From Bacillus rhizoplanae (GTDB lineage: Bacteria > Bacillota > Bacilli > Bacillales > Bacillaceae_G): 64,000 nt of DNA. Below are positions 8,309-18,186 of the stretch, one piece after another; positions within the stretch are counted from its first letter, which is position 1; every line of letters begins with the position of its first letter. The stretch covers positions 124,001-188,000 of the forward strand of contig NZ_CAKJTI010000002.1 in the NCBI RefSeq assembly GCF_917563915.1. Reading direction: 5' to 3'. The translations under genes were made by a program, and so were the position numbers. A model generated the notes under the pieces. That model was not told the origin of the DNA. It did no database searches and saw only the letters and a list, made by a program, of their open reading frames with translations.

Positions 8309-8949
8309 GTTCCCATCCCCGCGATATTCGGCCATAACACACGGTAGCCTTTTTGTTCTAGTTCTTCAATTGCTTTAAGAGGATTCATTGTTTGAATGCG
8401 GAAAACAAGAACTTTGTCGCTCTCTTCTTTTGCTGGATAGACGAGAACGCTCACAATGTTAATTTTCAGTTCGCTAAAAACAGCAACAACTTTTCCAAGA
8501 ATACCAGGTTCATTTTTTATTTGAATTTCAATTTGTGAACTTGGTTGATGAGCACCTGTTAATTTAACGAGCGTATGCAGTACAGTCGATTCTGAAATAA
8601 TACCGACAAGCTTACCGCTTTTTGTAACAGGAAGACAGCCAATTTTATTTTCAAAAAATAACGTGGCGATTTCTTCAACGAAGTCAAGAGGATGACATGT
8701 CATAACGGGATGTTTCATAATACGTTCAACTGGCTCGTTAAGAGCATCCTTTGAAACGTGTTCATCAAGAATAGATGGACTTGCATCTCGAACGTCACGG
8801 TCGGAGATAATCCCAACGACTTCATATTTTTCATTTACAACTGGAATGTGACGGATGCTTTTTGCTGCTAATGTTCGTAAAGCTGTTTCAATCGTGTCGT
8901 TTGGGCGCAGCGCTGTTACATTTTGATTCATAATTTCTTCAACAATCAT
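8305..8949 (-). CDS. acuB: AcuB, CBS-ACT domain protein
   Basis: A 214-residue protein with two CBS domains (residues ~1-60 and ~75-135, containing IRHIPVVNEKYEVVGIISDRD and IGCLPVTKSGKLVGIIS) and a C-terminal ACT-like domain (IKNEPGILGKVVAVFSELKI). This is the AcuB layout, probably an adenosyl-ligand sensor for the acuABC system. ATG 8949 follows GGGAGGATTACATC. Sits between acuA and acuC in an operon. Confidence 0.92.
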   Translation of the reverse strand: MIVEEIMNQNVTALRPNDTIETALRTLAAKSIRHIPVVNEKYEVVGIISDRDVRDASPSILDEHVSKDALNEPVERIMKHPVMTCHPLDFVEEIATLFFENKIGCLPVTKSGKLVGIISESTVLHTLVKLTGAHQPSSQIEIQIKNEPGILGKVVAVFSELKINIVSVLVYPAKEESDKVLVFRIQTMNPLKAIEELEQKGYRVLWPNIAGMGT

Positions 8950-8965
8950 GATGTAATCCTCCCTT

Positions 8966-9598
8966 TTAGTACATGAAACGATTTTGGAAGCGTAAGCGGT
9001 CAAACTTTTGAATGGCTTGTGGATCAACGCGTTTTCCGATGCGAACCATTAAGCAGTTTGCTGGATGCGAACAAATTTCAGGATCATCCGTTGCCATCCA
9101 TTCAAGTCCACCAGCATTCATCATTTTTTCCATTACTTTTCGATATTCCCAAACATTTAAGCCGGTTTGTTTTAAATCCCAGTGCCAATAATACTCAGTT
9201 GTTAAAATAATATAATCTTCCATATGATCATCCATCATGGAAACTTCTAATAAATTCTTTCCGACAGCACATCCGCGAAAATCTGCTGCAACCTCAATGG
9301 CACCAAGTTCGATTAAATCGTCCATTTTCCCTTCAGACCATCTCTCAAGCGGATCGGGATATAAATATGTTACATAGCCAACAATCGTATGTTCATGACG
9401 AGCAATAATGATGCGGGCTTCCGGTAACTTAGAAATTTCGACAATTGCTTTATATTGTTGATCGGCAGGTCGAAAGGCAACTAAATCAGGATGAAACTCA
9501 TACATTTCTAAATTATGTGCTTGGACAGGACCTTCAATAACTAAAGTTCCTTTCGGCGTTTTCAAGTTTCTTACATTGTACACTTTACTATGAATCAA
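8966..9598 (-). CDS. acuA: AcuA, protein N-acetyltransferase for AcsA
   Basis: A GNAT-family acetyltransferase of about 210 residues; the acetyl-CoA loop region is IEVAADFRGCAVGKNLLE. In Bacillus AcuA acetylates the conserved lysine of AcsA and turns it off. The start is probably TTG at 9598: AAGGTGGTGA (one mismatch to the ideal ribosome site) lies 8 nt before it, giving MIHSKVYNV. The two GTG codons at 9610/9613 overlap that site. Diverges from acsA across 185 bp. Confidence 0.9.
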   Translation of the reverse strand: MIHSKVYNVRNLKTPKGTLVIEGPVQAHNLEMYEFHPDLVAFRPADQQYKAIVEISKLPEARIIIARHEHTIVGYVTYLYPDPLERWSEGKMDDLIELGAIEVAADFRGCAVGKNLLEVSMMDDHMEDYIILTTEYYWHWDLKQTGLNVWEYRKVMEKMMNAGGLEWMATDDPEICSHPANCLMVRIGKRVDPQAIQKFDRLRFQNRFMY

Positions 9599-9719
9599 TT
9601 TCAGGCTCACCACCTTCAGAGCTTTGTGAATCTACTATCTATTTTCATACTACTGTACTCAGTATGCGATGTGAATCGAAATTTGTCAGTAAAAATTTGT
9701 GCGAAATTTGTAAAAAATA

Positions 9720-9748
9720 CTGAAAATTATAAAAAATATATTTATAAT
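9720..9748 (+). promoter_or_regulatory. Candidate acsA promoter
   Basis: CTGAAA (9720-9725), 17 bp, TATAAT (9743-9748), 36 bp before the acsA start. The -35 is one base off consensus. No clear CcpA cre box was found in the acuA-acsA gap. Confidence 0.45.
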
Positions 9749-9783
9749 AAATACATAGAGTACATAGAAGGGGGATGTAAAGA

Positions 9784-11502
9784 ATGAAAGTAGAAACGCT
9801 TCCAGTAATTAAAGGTGAAAATAATTTGTTGAATTATGATGAAGCATATCAAAATTTTAATTGGGAAGAAGTAAATCAAAACTTTTCTTGGCATGAAACT
9901 GGGCGAGTAAATATGGCTTACGAAGCAATTGATCGACATGCAAAATCCCACCGAAAAAATAAAGTAGCATTGTATTATCAAGATGGTGAGAGAAAAGAGA
10001 AATATACATTTAAAGAAATGATGGAGTTGTCGAATAAAGCAGGAAATGTCTTGAAGAATTATGGGGATGTCGAAAAAGGCGATCGCGTCTTTATTTTTAT
10101 GCCTCGTTCACCGGAATTGTATTTTGCTTTACTTGGTGCAGTAAAGCTAGGAGCAATCGTTGGGCCACTATTTGAAGCTTTCATGGAAGCGGCTGTTTGC
10201 GACCGTTTAGTAGATAGTGAAGCAAAGGTGCTTGTGACAACGCCAGAATTGTTAGATCGCATACCTCTTAATGATTTACCGGCATTAAAAACGGTATTTG
10301 TCGTTGGTGAAAATGTAGAAGAAGGCGGTAAAATTACAGCGTTCAACCCACTCTTTGAACAAGCTTCCAATAAGTTAAACATTGAATGGCTTGGAAGAGA
10401 AGATGGACTTATTTTACATTATACATCTGGTTCTACAGGGAAACCAAAAGGTGTACTGCACGTTCAAAATGCAATGGTGCAGCATTATCAAACAGCAAAA
10501 TGGGTGTTAGATTTAAAAGAAGACGATGTATACTGGTGCACAGCTGATCCAGGCTGGGTAACAGGAACTGCCTACGGTATATTTGCACCGTGGTTAGTCG
10601 GAGCGTCAAACGTTATTCTAGGAGGACGCTTTAGTCCAGAGGCATGGTATGAAGCGCTGCAAGATTATGGTGTAACGGTTTGGTATAGTGCACCAACAGC
10701 GTTCCGCATGCTTATGGGAGCTGGTCAAGAAACACTTAAAAAGTATGATTTATCACAGCTACGTCATGTGTTAAGTGTTGGTGAGCCGTTAAATCCAGAA
10801 GTAATTCGTTGGGGAATGAACGTATTTGGCCTTCGCATTCATGATACATGGTGGATGACAGAAACAGGAGGACAAGTTATCTGTAACTATCCTTGTATGG
10901 AAATTCGTCCAGGGTCAATGGGAAAACCAATTCCAGGCGTGCAGGCAGCAATTGTTGATAATGAAGGAAATAAAGTGCCGCCATATACAATGGGGAACTT
11001 AGCGATTGCGAAAGGCTGGCCATCTATGATGCGTGCCGTTTGGAATAACCCGCAAAAATATGAGTCTTATTTTATGCCAGGAGACTGGTATGTGTCAGGT
11101 GACTCTGCGTATATGGATGAAGATGGCTACTTCTGGTTCCAAGGGCGTATTGATGATGTTATTATGACGTCAGGTGAGCGCGTTGGTCCATTTGAAGTAG
11201 AAAGTAAATTAATCGAACACGCAGCAGTTGCGGAAGCTGGTGTAATTGGTATTCCGGATCCAGTGCGCGGAGAAATTATTAAAGCATTTATCGCACTGCG
11301 CGCAGGATATGAAGCGTCCGATGAATTAAAAGAAGAGATTCGCCAATTTGTGAAAAAAGGATTAGCTGCTCATGCGGCACCTCGTCAAATTGAGTTCCGT
11401 GATAAATTACCGAAAACGAGAAGCGGTAAAATTATGCGCCGTGTGTTAAAGGCCTGGGAGTTAAACTTGCCAACAGGAGACTTGTCTACGATGGAAGATT
11501 AA
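9784..11502 (+). CDS. acsA: Acetyl-CoA synthetase
   Basis: A 572-residue AMP-forming ligase converting acetate, ATP and CoA to acetyl-CoA. Motifs: P-loop YTSGSTGKPKG (~215-225), adenylate-binding DTWWMTETGG, hinge region GRIDDVIMTSGERVGP and the C-terminal RSGKIMRR whose Lys is the site acetylated by AcuA in the family. ATG 9784 follows AGGGGGATGTAAAG. Divergent from acuABC, which controls it post-translationally. Its last ~50 bp and terminator are duplicated at 12.5 kb. Confidence 0.95.
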   Translation: MKVETLPVIKGENNLLNYDEAYQNFNWEEVNQNFSWHETGRVNMAYEAIDRHAKSHRKNKVALYYQDGERKEKYTFKEMMELSNKAGNVLKNYGDVEKGDRVFIFMPRSPELYFALLGAVKLGAIVGPLFEAFMEAAVCDRLVDSEAKVLVTTPELLDRIPLNDLPALKTVFVVGENVEEGGKITAFNPLFEQASNKLNIEWLGREDGLILHYTSGSTGKPKGVLHVQNAMVQHYQTAKWVLDLKEDDVYWCTADPGWVTGTAYGIFAPWLVGASNVILGGRFSPEAWYEALQDYGVTVWYSAPTAFRMLMGAGQETLKKYDLSQLRHVLSVGEPLNPEVIRWGMNVFGLRIHDTWWMTETGGQVICNYPCMEIRPGSMGKPIPGVQAAIVDNEGNKVPPYTMGNLAIAKGWPSMMRAVWNNPQKYESYFMPGDWYVSGDSAYMDEDGYFWFQGRIDDVIMTSGERVGPFEVESKLIEHAAVAEAGVIGIPDPVRGEIIKAFIALRAGYEASDELKEEIRQFVKKGLAAHAAPRQIEFRDKLPKTRSGKIMRRVLKAWELNLPTGDLSTMED

Positions 11503-11504
11503 AT

Positions 11505-11546
11505 AAGAAAGGTCTGAACTAGACTTGGTTCAGGCCTTTCTTGTTT
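11505..11546 (+). terminator. acsA terminator
   Basis: AAGAAAGGTCTGAAC pairs with GTTCAGGCCTTTCTT, then a T-run. Its homologue at 12555 keeps pairing with different bases. Confidence 0.88.
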
Positions 11547-11645
11547 AGAGTATAGTGAAATTGTGTTCAAATTGTTCAGCGTTACATATAACTTATTGTA
11601 ATATGTAAAATGCAACAGAGGATGCAAGAAGGTTAATACAATGGT

Positions 11646-11743
11646 ATAAAGTGAAACTTCCATCAGTGGGGATTTTTCTTCATCCCCCACTGATGGAAAG
11701 CCCGTCCAATCGGGCTCTTACTGCCCTAAAGTAGCGGGATAAA
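11646..11743 (-). repeat. bcr1 repeat, internally deleted (98 bp)
   Basis: Starts ATAAAGTGAAACTTCCATC and ends GCGGGATAAA; it lacks the central GATAGGTGGGGG arm region of full copies. Confidence 0.85.
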
Positions 11744-11772
11744 GAAAAGATTTAATCAGTGGAGGGATGTTA

Positions 11773-12399
11773 GTGACGCAATATTATCTTTTTGTTGCTA
11801 TGTCAATTTTTCTTATTATTTTGCCAGGACCTGATACGGGATTAGTAACTCAGAATACAATACTGCAGGGAAAACAAGGCGGAATGAAAACTGTTTTTGG
11901 TATTCTATGTGGTTTAAGTATTCATACGTTAGCGGCTGTACTTGGGATTTCTGCAATTCTTGTTAAATCGGCATTTTTATTTTCTATTTTTAAGTATATT
12001 GGTGCTATTTATCTTATTTATTTAGGATGCGTATCATTATGGTCTATACGGAAGAAAGGAAAACAAACAGAGGATATTACAGTTAAAAATAAATATCAGG
12101 GTGCTCCTTGCTTCCGGCAAGGTTTTCTTACTAATTTGTTAAATCCAAAAGTTGCTATTTTCTTTTTAACATTTTTACCACAATTTATACAGCATGATGG
12201 AAATATGTTTTTTCAACTTTTTATTATGGGAATGACATATACAGTTTTAACTTTTCTATGGTTTATACTCTATATTTATTTAATCAATGCAATTCGGACA
12301 TGGATGAAAAAGCCGTCTACAGAGCGGGCTATTCAAGGTATAAGCGGTTTTGTACTTGTGGCATTTGGTATTAAATTAGCGCTGGAAAAAAGACCGTAG
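11773..12399 (+). CDS. LysE/RhtB family amino-acid exporter
   Basis: A 208-residue integral membrane protein with about six segments and the LysE/RhtB hallmark ILPGPDTGLVTQNTI near the N-terminus, plus FLTNLLNPKVAIFFLTFLPQF. Such proteins export amino acids or related metabolites. GTG 11773 is preferred: GGAGGG lies 6 nt before it, whereas ATG 11767 touches the ribosome site. The gene lies between a bcr1 copy and a duplicated acsA tail, so it was probably inserted into the acsA 3' flank. Confidence 0.85.
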   Translation: MTQYYLFVAMSIFLIILPGPDTGLVTQNTILQGKQGGMKTVFGILCGLSIHTLAAVLGISAILVKSAFLFSIFKYIGAIYLIYLGCVSLWSIRKKGKQTEDITVKNKYQGAPCFRQGFLTNLLNPKVAIFFLTFLPQFIQHDGNMFFQLFIMGMTYTVLTFLWFILYIYLINAIRTWMKKPSTERAIQGISGFVLVAFGIKLALEKRP

Positions 12400-12461
12400 T
12401 CATTTTCATAAGTAAAGCTCATTTCTTACTTATGGTTAGCCTAGCTAATCAAGCCCCTGCT

Positions 12462-12494
12462 ACACGTTAGTGTGGGATAAAGTGAAACTGGGGA
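12462..12494 (-). repeat. Fused bcr1 remnants
   Basis: TAGTGTGGGATAAAG resembles the CCCGC-side end of bcr1 and runs directly into ATAAAGTGAAACTGGGG, the other end, as if two copies recombined. Confidence 0.4.
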
Positions 12495-12499
12495 ACTTA

Positions 12500-12554
12500 A
12501 AGGCTTAGGAATTAAACTTGCCGATAGGCGACTGTCTACGATGGAAGATTAAAT
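12500..12554 (+). pseudogene. Duplicated 3' end of acsA
   Basis: GGCTTAGGAATTAAACTTGC...GTCTACGATGGAAGATTAAATAAG is a diverged copy of the last ~50 bp of acsA (11452-11504) including its stop codon, with one base deleted (GGCGACTGTC versus GGAGACTTGTC). The acsA-type terminator follows. No start or upstream acsA sequence remains. Confidence 0.85.
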
Positions 12555-12597
12555 AAGCAAGTTCTGAACTACACTTGGTTCAGAACTTGCTTATTTT
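12555..12597 (+). terminator. Duplicated acsA-type terminator
   Basis: AAGCAAGTTCTGAAC pairs perfectly with GTTCAGAACTTGCTT, then TATTTT. Relative to the acsA terminator, changed bases on one arm are matched on the other. Confidence 0.85.
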
Positions 12598-12655
12598 AAG
12601 TAGGTTATTATAAAAACGAAAGAACTTATATATACGTGTTTAAGGGGATGTTATT

Positions 12656-13213
12656 GTGAGAACGGAAAAAGAAAAGATGATATGTGGTGAAATGTATGTG
12701 GCCGCTGATCCAATACTAGTACAAGAACGAGAGTATGCCCGAACATTAACAAGAAAGTTGAATGAAATACCAGAAACAAAACATGAGGAGCGACGAGTAA
12801 TCATAAAAGAGCTATTTGGTTCAACTGGCGATAACGTTCATATTGAACCTCTCTTTAAATGTGATTATGGCTACAACATTCATGTCGGAGAAAATTTTTA
12901 TGCAAATTTTGATTGTGTGATTTTAGATGTGTGCTCAGTAGTAATAGGGGATAATTGCTTAATGGCTCCAGGTGTCCATATTTACACAGCGACGCATCCT
13001 CTTAATCCAATTGAACGAGCAAGCGGCGTAGAATTTGGTAAACCTGTTACAATTGGCAATAACGTATGGATTGGTGGAAGAGCTGTCATTAATCCGGGTG
13101 TCACAATTGGAGATAATGTAGTGATTGCATCTGGTGCAGTTGTAACGAAGGATATACGGGATAATGTGGTAGTAGGAGGCAACCCTGCAAGAGTAATTAA
13201 AGAAATAAAGTAA
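12656..13213 (+). CDS. maa: Maltose/galactoside O-acetyltransferase family protein
   Basis: A 185-residue left-handed beta-helix (hexapeptide repeat) acetyltransferase of the Maa/LacA/NodL family. Features: N-terminal Mac domain ([12 protein letters not shown]), catalytic His in IYTATHPL, and hexad repeats [25 protein letters not shown]. It transfers acetyl from acetyl-CoA to sugar hydroxyls. GTG 12656 follows AAGGGGATG. The last codons and the stop (ATA AAG TAA) lie in the end of a bcr1 repeat, so the C-terminus was set by that insertion. Confidence 0.88.
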   Translation: MRTEKEKMICGEMYVAADPILVQEREYARTLTRKLNEIPETKHEERRVIIKELFGSTGDNVHIEPLFKCDYGYNIHVGENFYANFDCVILDVCSVVIGDNCLMAPGVHIYTATHPLNPIERASGVEFGKPVTIGNNVWIGGRAVINPGVTIGDNVVIASGAVVTKDIRDNVVVGGNPARVIKEIK

Positions 13214-13349
13214 AACTTGCCTTAGTGGGGGTTTCTTCATCCACCACTGGCCCAATTGGGCATATGCCAGTAGTTATCCCCCATCTATTCTCTTCGCTTT
13301 CTTTGAATCGTGAGGCTGGGGTCTTACTGCCCAAAAGTAGCGGGATAAA
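13205..13349 (-). repeat. bcr1 repeat, diverged
   Basis: ATAAAGTAAAACTTGCC ... GTAGCGGGATAAA, 145 bp, with TTATCCCCCATCTATTC in the centre. It supplies the stop codon of the acetyltransferase gene. Confidence 0.8.
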
Positions 13350-13428
13350 GAAATAAAATGATTTTTTGAACCAATTGCCTCCAGTATTTGTATAAGTTTA
13401 TGACATGATAGATTAGGAGGCGGTTTAT

Positions 13429-13884
13429 ATGTCGAATAAATGGATGATAATTTTTGCTTCATTAGGAATTATAGTCGTATTTTCTTGTGGCATGTTATTG
13501 CCTATGGCGATTGGATTTAAGGTTTCGATGATCACAGCGGGAATTATGATGGTTGTTATGTTCTCGATTATTATACCTTTTGACAAGAAATATATTGTGA
13601 GAAAAAAGGGGAATAAAATCGATTTTACAAAAACAAAAGTTTACTTTCGCTGGAATGTATTTGATACAATCTCTGTCTGTGTTGCGATATATGCTTGTCT
13701 ATGTGTACAGGCGCTTAATTTTTTAGTTTCAAGCGGATTAACAATTCAAAATCCATATGTGCAGTTTTTTACGAATCAAGCGCAAGTTTGGACATTAGTC
13801 GCAAGTATTTATTTAATTAGCCGAATCTCTTTAACGTTAAAAGGGATAAAGGAGATTAAAAAACATGGCGCAAATTGGGATTGA
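13429..13884 (+). CDS. Four-helix membrane protein of ECF sigma operon
   Basis: Not recognised. A 151-residue protein with four hydrophobic segments (residues ~5-25, 30-50, 80-105, 120-140) and a basic cytoplasmic loop (KKYIVRKKGNKIDF). It precedes and overlaps the sigma factor gene by 20 bp, so the two are translationally coupled. It may take part in sensing or in holding the sigma factor, but no anti-sigma motif is visible. ATG 13429 follows AGGAGGCGG. Confidence 0.7.
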   Translation: MSNKWMIIFASLGIIVVFSCGMLLPMAIGFKVSMITAGIMMVVMFSIIIPFDKKYIVRKKGNKIDFTKTKVYFRWNVFDTISVCVAIYACLCVQALNFLVSSGLTIQNPYVQFFTNQAQVWTLVASIYLISRISLTLKGIKEIKKHGANWD

Positions 13885-14410
13885 GGAAGAACTCATGCTT
13901 GCGTATCAAAATGGGGATAAGCGGGCAGGAGAAAAATTATATATCTTAATCAAACCAGCGTTATATACGTTTTTATATCGCTTTAACCGTGATGAACAGC
14001 TGAGCATAGACCTCGTTCAAGATACGTTTTTGACGTTAGAACGTAAGAAACATATGTATGAGATTGAAAAAGGGAAGATTAAAACGTATTTGTTTCAAAT
14101 TGGTTATCGGCTTATGATTAATAAACTGAATCGAAGAAAGAAATGGCGTTCACTTATACCATTTCTTGTACCGATTCAAGAACAGGAATTTCCGCAGGAA
14201 GACCGTCTTACAGTGAGAGAGGCGGTTTTGAAAGTTCCAGAAGACCAGCGAGCGGTCCTTATTCTTTCTTATTATCATGATATGCCGCAAAAGGAAATCG
14301 CAGAGGTACTTGATATTCCTGTAGGAACGGTGAAATCGAGGCTTCATAATGGCATTAAGAAATTGAAACAATTGCTGGAGGTGGATGAAATTGAACGAAA
14401 ATCCCTTTGA
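13865..14410 (+). CDS. ECF-type RNA polymerase sigma factor
   Basis: A 181-residue group 4 sigma factor. Region 2 is around residues 25-90 (SIDLVQDTFLTLERKK, RLMINKLNRRKKWRS) and region 4 around 120-172 (DQRAVLILSYYHDMPQKEIAEVL, VGTVKSRLHNGIKKLKQLL). It directs transcription from a dedicated promoter class. It overlaps both neighbours, forming a three-gene operon whose other members are membrane proteins, as expected for sigma/anti-sigma sets. The regulon is not visible here. Confidence 0.88.
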   Translation: MAQIGIEEELMLAYQNGDKRAGEKLYILIKPALYTFLYRFNRDEQLSIDLVQDTFLTLERKKHMYEIEKGKIKTYLFQIGYRLMINKLNRRKKWRSLIPFLVPIQEQEFPQEDRLTVREAVLKVPEDQRAVLILSYYHDMPQKEIAEVLDIPVGTVKSRLHNGIKKLKQLLEVDEIERKSL

Positions 14411-14636
14411 TAAAGAATATAGATTGAAACAGCATTTAGATAGCGATCATGTGGAAGTTCCTGATTTTCCGCAAAAAGTTAATATGGGAGATCGGTTTTT
14501 ACGTTTTCTTGCGTCTCCAGCAAAAGATCCTGTGGAAGCAACGATTGGAAATGAGTTATCAATTGTGCTTCATGTATCGTTACTAGCGGGTGTTCCGATT
14601 TTTTCTTTGATTATGATATTCATTGTGAGTTTGTAA
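14385..14636 (+). CDS. Small single-pass protein, candidate anti-sigma
   Basis: An 83-residue protein: charged N-terminal ~55 residues, then one C-terminal membrane helix (LSIVLHVSLLAGVPIFSLIMIF region). It overlaps the sigma gene by 26 bp. That position and topology suggest an anti-sigma role, but no zinc anti-sigma motif is present. ATG 14385 sits very close to GGAGG; TTG 14391 is a better-spaced alternative start. Confidence 0.6.
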   Translation: MKLNENPFDKEYRLKQHLDSDHVEVPDFPQKVNMGDRFLRFLASPAKDPVEATIGNELSIVLHVSLLAGVPIFSLIMIFIVSL

Positions 14637-14699
14637 GATGATTGAACACTGAGAAACTCCCAGCTCTATTTGACATGCCTATATAAATGATGGTATAAA

Positions 14700-16263
<1,564 letters not shown>

Positions 16264-16268
16264 TATGC

Positions 16269-16297
16269 GAAAAAGCGTAAGAATCCTTACGCTTTTT
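16269..16297 (+). terminator. tyrS terminator
   Basis: AAAAAGCGTAAG pairs with CTTACGCTTTTT around a four-base loop. Confidence 0.9.
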
Positions 16298-16324
16298 GCA
16301 TTTTAAAGGAGAGGAGTTAATATT

Positions 16325-16891
16325 TTGGATATTCAGAAATTTTTTGAAGAGTATATTTTAAACCCAGAAAAATTAATGAGCTTTGGGGGAACTATCCTAA
16401 GAATTATTATTATTTTTATTGTTGCAAAAGTGGTTATTCGCGTAACTTGTGTAGGAATTGAACAAATTTTTAAGATGAGCAGCAAAGCGCCTGTGCGTAC
16501 GAATGAAAGACGTGAGGCGACATTAACGAAGCTTTGTCAAAATATTGTTCATTATGTTGTGTATTTCATGGTAGTTGTGACGGTTTTAGACACAGTAGGA
16601 ATCGATATTAAAGCACTTCTTGCTGGGGTGAGTGTTGCCGGTTTGGCAATTGGTTTTGGTGCGCAAAACTTAGTAAAAGACATTGTAACAGGATTCTTTA
16701 TTATTTTTGAAGATCAATTTTCAGTTGGCGATAAAGTGAAAATCAATGATATCGATGGTATCGTCGAAGAAGTAGGGCTTCGTACGACGCAGCTAGTTGC
16801 AGAAGAAGGGGAGATTTACTTCATTCCAAACAGCTCAATTACAAAAGTTGTGAACTACTCTTTAGGAGAAAAGCGTAAAGAAATAGCGTAA
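16325..16891 (+). CDS. Short MscS-type mechanosensitive channel
   Basis: A 188-residue MscS-family protein: helix at ~20-40, a second at ~75-100, the pore-lining helix LLAGVSVAGLAIGFGAQNLVKDI with typical Gly/Ala packing, and the beta domain (DKVKINDIDGIVEEVGLRTTQ, IYFIPNSSITKVVNYS). It ends right after the beta domain, so the usual C-terminal alpha/beta cage is missing. A terminator follows, so this looks like a settled short form. The start is TTG 16325 after GGAGAGGAG. Confidence 0.85.
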   Translation: MDIQKFFEEYILNPEKLMSFGGTILRIIIIFIVAKVVIRVTCVGIEQIFKMSSKAPVRTNERREATLTKLCQNIVHYVVYFMVVVTVLDTVGIDIKALLAGVSVAGLAIGFGAQNLVKDIVTGFFIIFEDQFSVGDKVKINDIDGIVEEVGLRTTQLVAEEGEIYFIPNSSITKVVNYSLGEKRKEIA

Positions 16892-16904
16892 GAGAATTTA
16901 GATG

Positions 16905-16938
16905 AAAAAAGACTTTGGTGATCCCGGAGTCTTTTTTT
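16905..16938 (+). terminator. mscS-like gene terminator
   Basis: AAAAAAGACT pairs with AGTCTTTTTT. Confidence 0.8.
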
Positions 16939-17029
16939 GTTTAAAAATTTTCCGTATGTTCACTTCAAGTTCATAACAAGCATGTATGATGTAAGTATCA
17001 TAAGTGATAGAAAAAAGGAGCTTAACTAT

Positions 17030-17182
17030 ATGTCACTAGAAGCATTAATTATCTTTTCGTTACTGAACGCAGGACAGCTAGCAGAAAATGAAAAAAGCCA
17101 CTTACAAAAAAATCAAAGTGAACAACATGTTTATGTAGAGAAACAAGAACCTAATGAAACCATGAATATAAAGCTTAAATAA
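17030..17182 (+). CDS. Small protein of unknown function (50 aa)
   Basis: ATG 17030 has AAAAAAGGAGC upstream. The first ~17 residues are hydrophobic (SLEALIIFSLLNAGQLA), the rest polar and Gln/Glu rich. Not recognised. The longer reading upstream lacks a ribosome site. A small peripheral membrane or secreted peptide is possible. Confidence 0.55.
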   Translation: MSLEALIIFSLLNAGQLAENEKSHLQKNQSEQHVYVEKQEPNETMNIKLK

Positions 17183-17196
17183 TAATTTTTATAAAA

Positions 17197-17230
17197 CGAA
17201 AAAAGCCAATCCAAAAGGATTGGCTTTTCG
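17197..17230 (-). terminator. rpsD terminator (works in both directions)
   Basis: CGAAAAAAGCCAATCC pairs with GGATTGGCTTTTCG; T-runs are on both strands. Confidence 0.88.
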
Positions 17231-17233
17231 TCA

Positions 17234-17836
17234 TTAACGAGAGTAGAACTCTACGATTAACGCTTCGTTGATTTCAGCAGCTAACTCAGCGCGCTCTGGT
17301 AAGCGAGTGAAAGTAGCTTCTAATTTGTCAGCATCGAAAGTTAAGTACTCAGGTACGAAGTTGTTAACTTCAACTGCTTCTTTAACTACAGCTAGGTTTT
17401 GAGATTTTTCGCGAAGGCTGATTGTTTGGCCTGGTTTAACGCGGTAAGATGGGATATCAACGCGAGCGCCATCTACCATGATGTGACCGTGGTTTACTAA
17501 TTGACGAGCAGCGCGACGAGTGCGAGCTAAGCCCATACGGTAAACTAGGTTGTCAAGGCGAGCTTCAAGAAGGATCATGAAGTTTTCACCGTGTTTACCC
17601 ATCATTTTACCAGCTTGGTCAAACGTGCGACGGAATTGACGCTCAGTCATGCCGTACATGTGACGAAGTTTTTGTTTTTCTTGTAATTGTAAACCGTATT
17701 CTGAAAGTTTCTTACGTTGGTTAGGACCGTGTGGACCTGGTGCGTAAGGGCGTTTTTCTAATTCTTTACCTGTGCCGCTTAGAGAGACTCCAAGACGACG
17801 AGAAAGTTTCCAAGATGGACCTGTATAACGAGCCAT
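17234..17836 (-). CDS. rpsD: 30S ribosomal protein S4
   Basis: A 200-residue S4: N-terminal [16 protein letters not shown], an S4 RNA-binding domain at ~90-150 ([34 protein letters not shown]) and C-terminal Arg. It binds 16S rRNA early in 30S assembly and, in Bacillus, represses its own gene. ATG 17836 follows AAAGGAGGAGTCATTC. Stands alone rather than in the alpha operon, as in other Bacillus. Confidence 0.98.
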   Translation of the reverse strand: MARYTGPSWKLSRRLGVSLSGTGKELEKRPYAPGPHGPNQRKKLSEYGLQLQEKQKLRHMYGMTERQFRRTFDQAGKMMGKHGENFMILLEARLDNLVYRMGLARTRRAARQLVNHGHIMVDGARVDIPSYRVKPGQTISLREKSQNLAVVKEAVEVNNFVPEYLTFDADKLEATFTRLPERAELAAEINEALIVEFYSR

Positions 17837-17844
17837 GAATGACT

Positions 17845-17990
17845 CCTCCTTTAAATGTTTTTATTTTTGTAAAATAAAAACAGACGTAATTGACATTTAT
17901 GCGTATTTCATTTTCATGTACCCTCGCTCCAGCAGCAGGGAGTTACACGATACACCTCTTCGTGAGGAACAAAATACAAACAATAAACTC
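17845..17990 (-). promoter_or_regulatory. Candidate S4 autoregulatory leader of rpsD
   Basis: The minus strand upstream of rpsD has a GC-rich block (CTCCCTGCTGCTGGAGCGAG) able to fold locally, and an AT-rich hairpin next to the ribosome site. Bacillus rpsD has a known pseudoknot leader bound by S4 here, but I cannot confirm the fold. Confidence 0.35.
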
Positions 17991-18144
17991 ATATTACAAG
18001 GCTGCCTTTTTATTTTACACAAAGGCTATTATATCTGTTTATCGGGAGAGAGTCAAGAAGATCAATTTTCATTTTATACATATAAATTTTGGAAAAATGC
18101 AAGAAGGAATTTTAAGAATGCTCATGGAAAGGATAGCAACAGAT

Positions 18145-18158
18145 AGAAAGCGTTTACA
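18145..18158. promoter_or_regulatory. Candidate CcpA cre site upstream of mgl-like gene
   Basis: AGAAAGCGTTTACA matches 13 of 14 positions of TGWAANCGNTNWCA, 28 bp before the gene start. The rest of the 350 bp gap between rpsD and this gene shows only the rpsD leader and no convincing ORF. Confidence 0.45.
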
Positions 18159-18186
18159 TAATATGAAGTATAAGGGGGATGTTTGT

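Noticed and set aside
9614-9783. CcpA cre site between acuA and acsA
   Set aside because: CcpA control is known for this locus in B. subtilis, but no sequence here fits TGWAANCGNTNWCA adequately.
17890-18186. N-terminal extension of the methionine gamma-lyase-like gene
   Set aside because: It has no ribosome site, reads through the rpsD leader and a cre box, and the family starts at the ATG at 18187.
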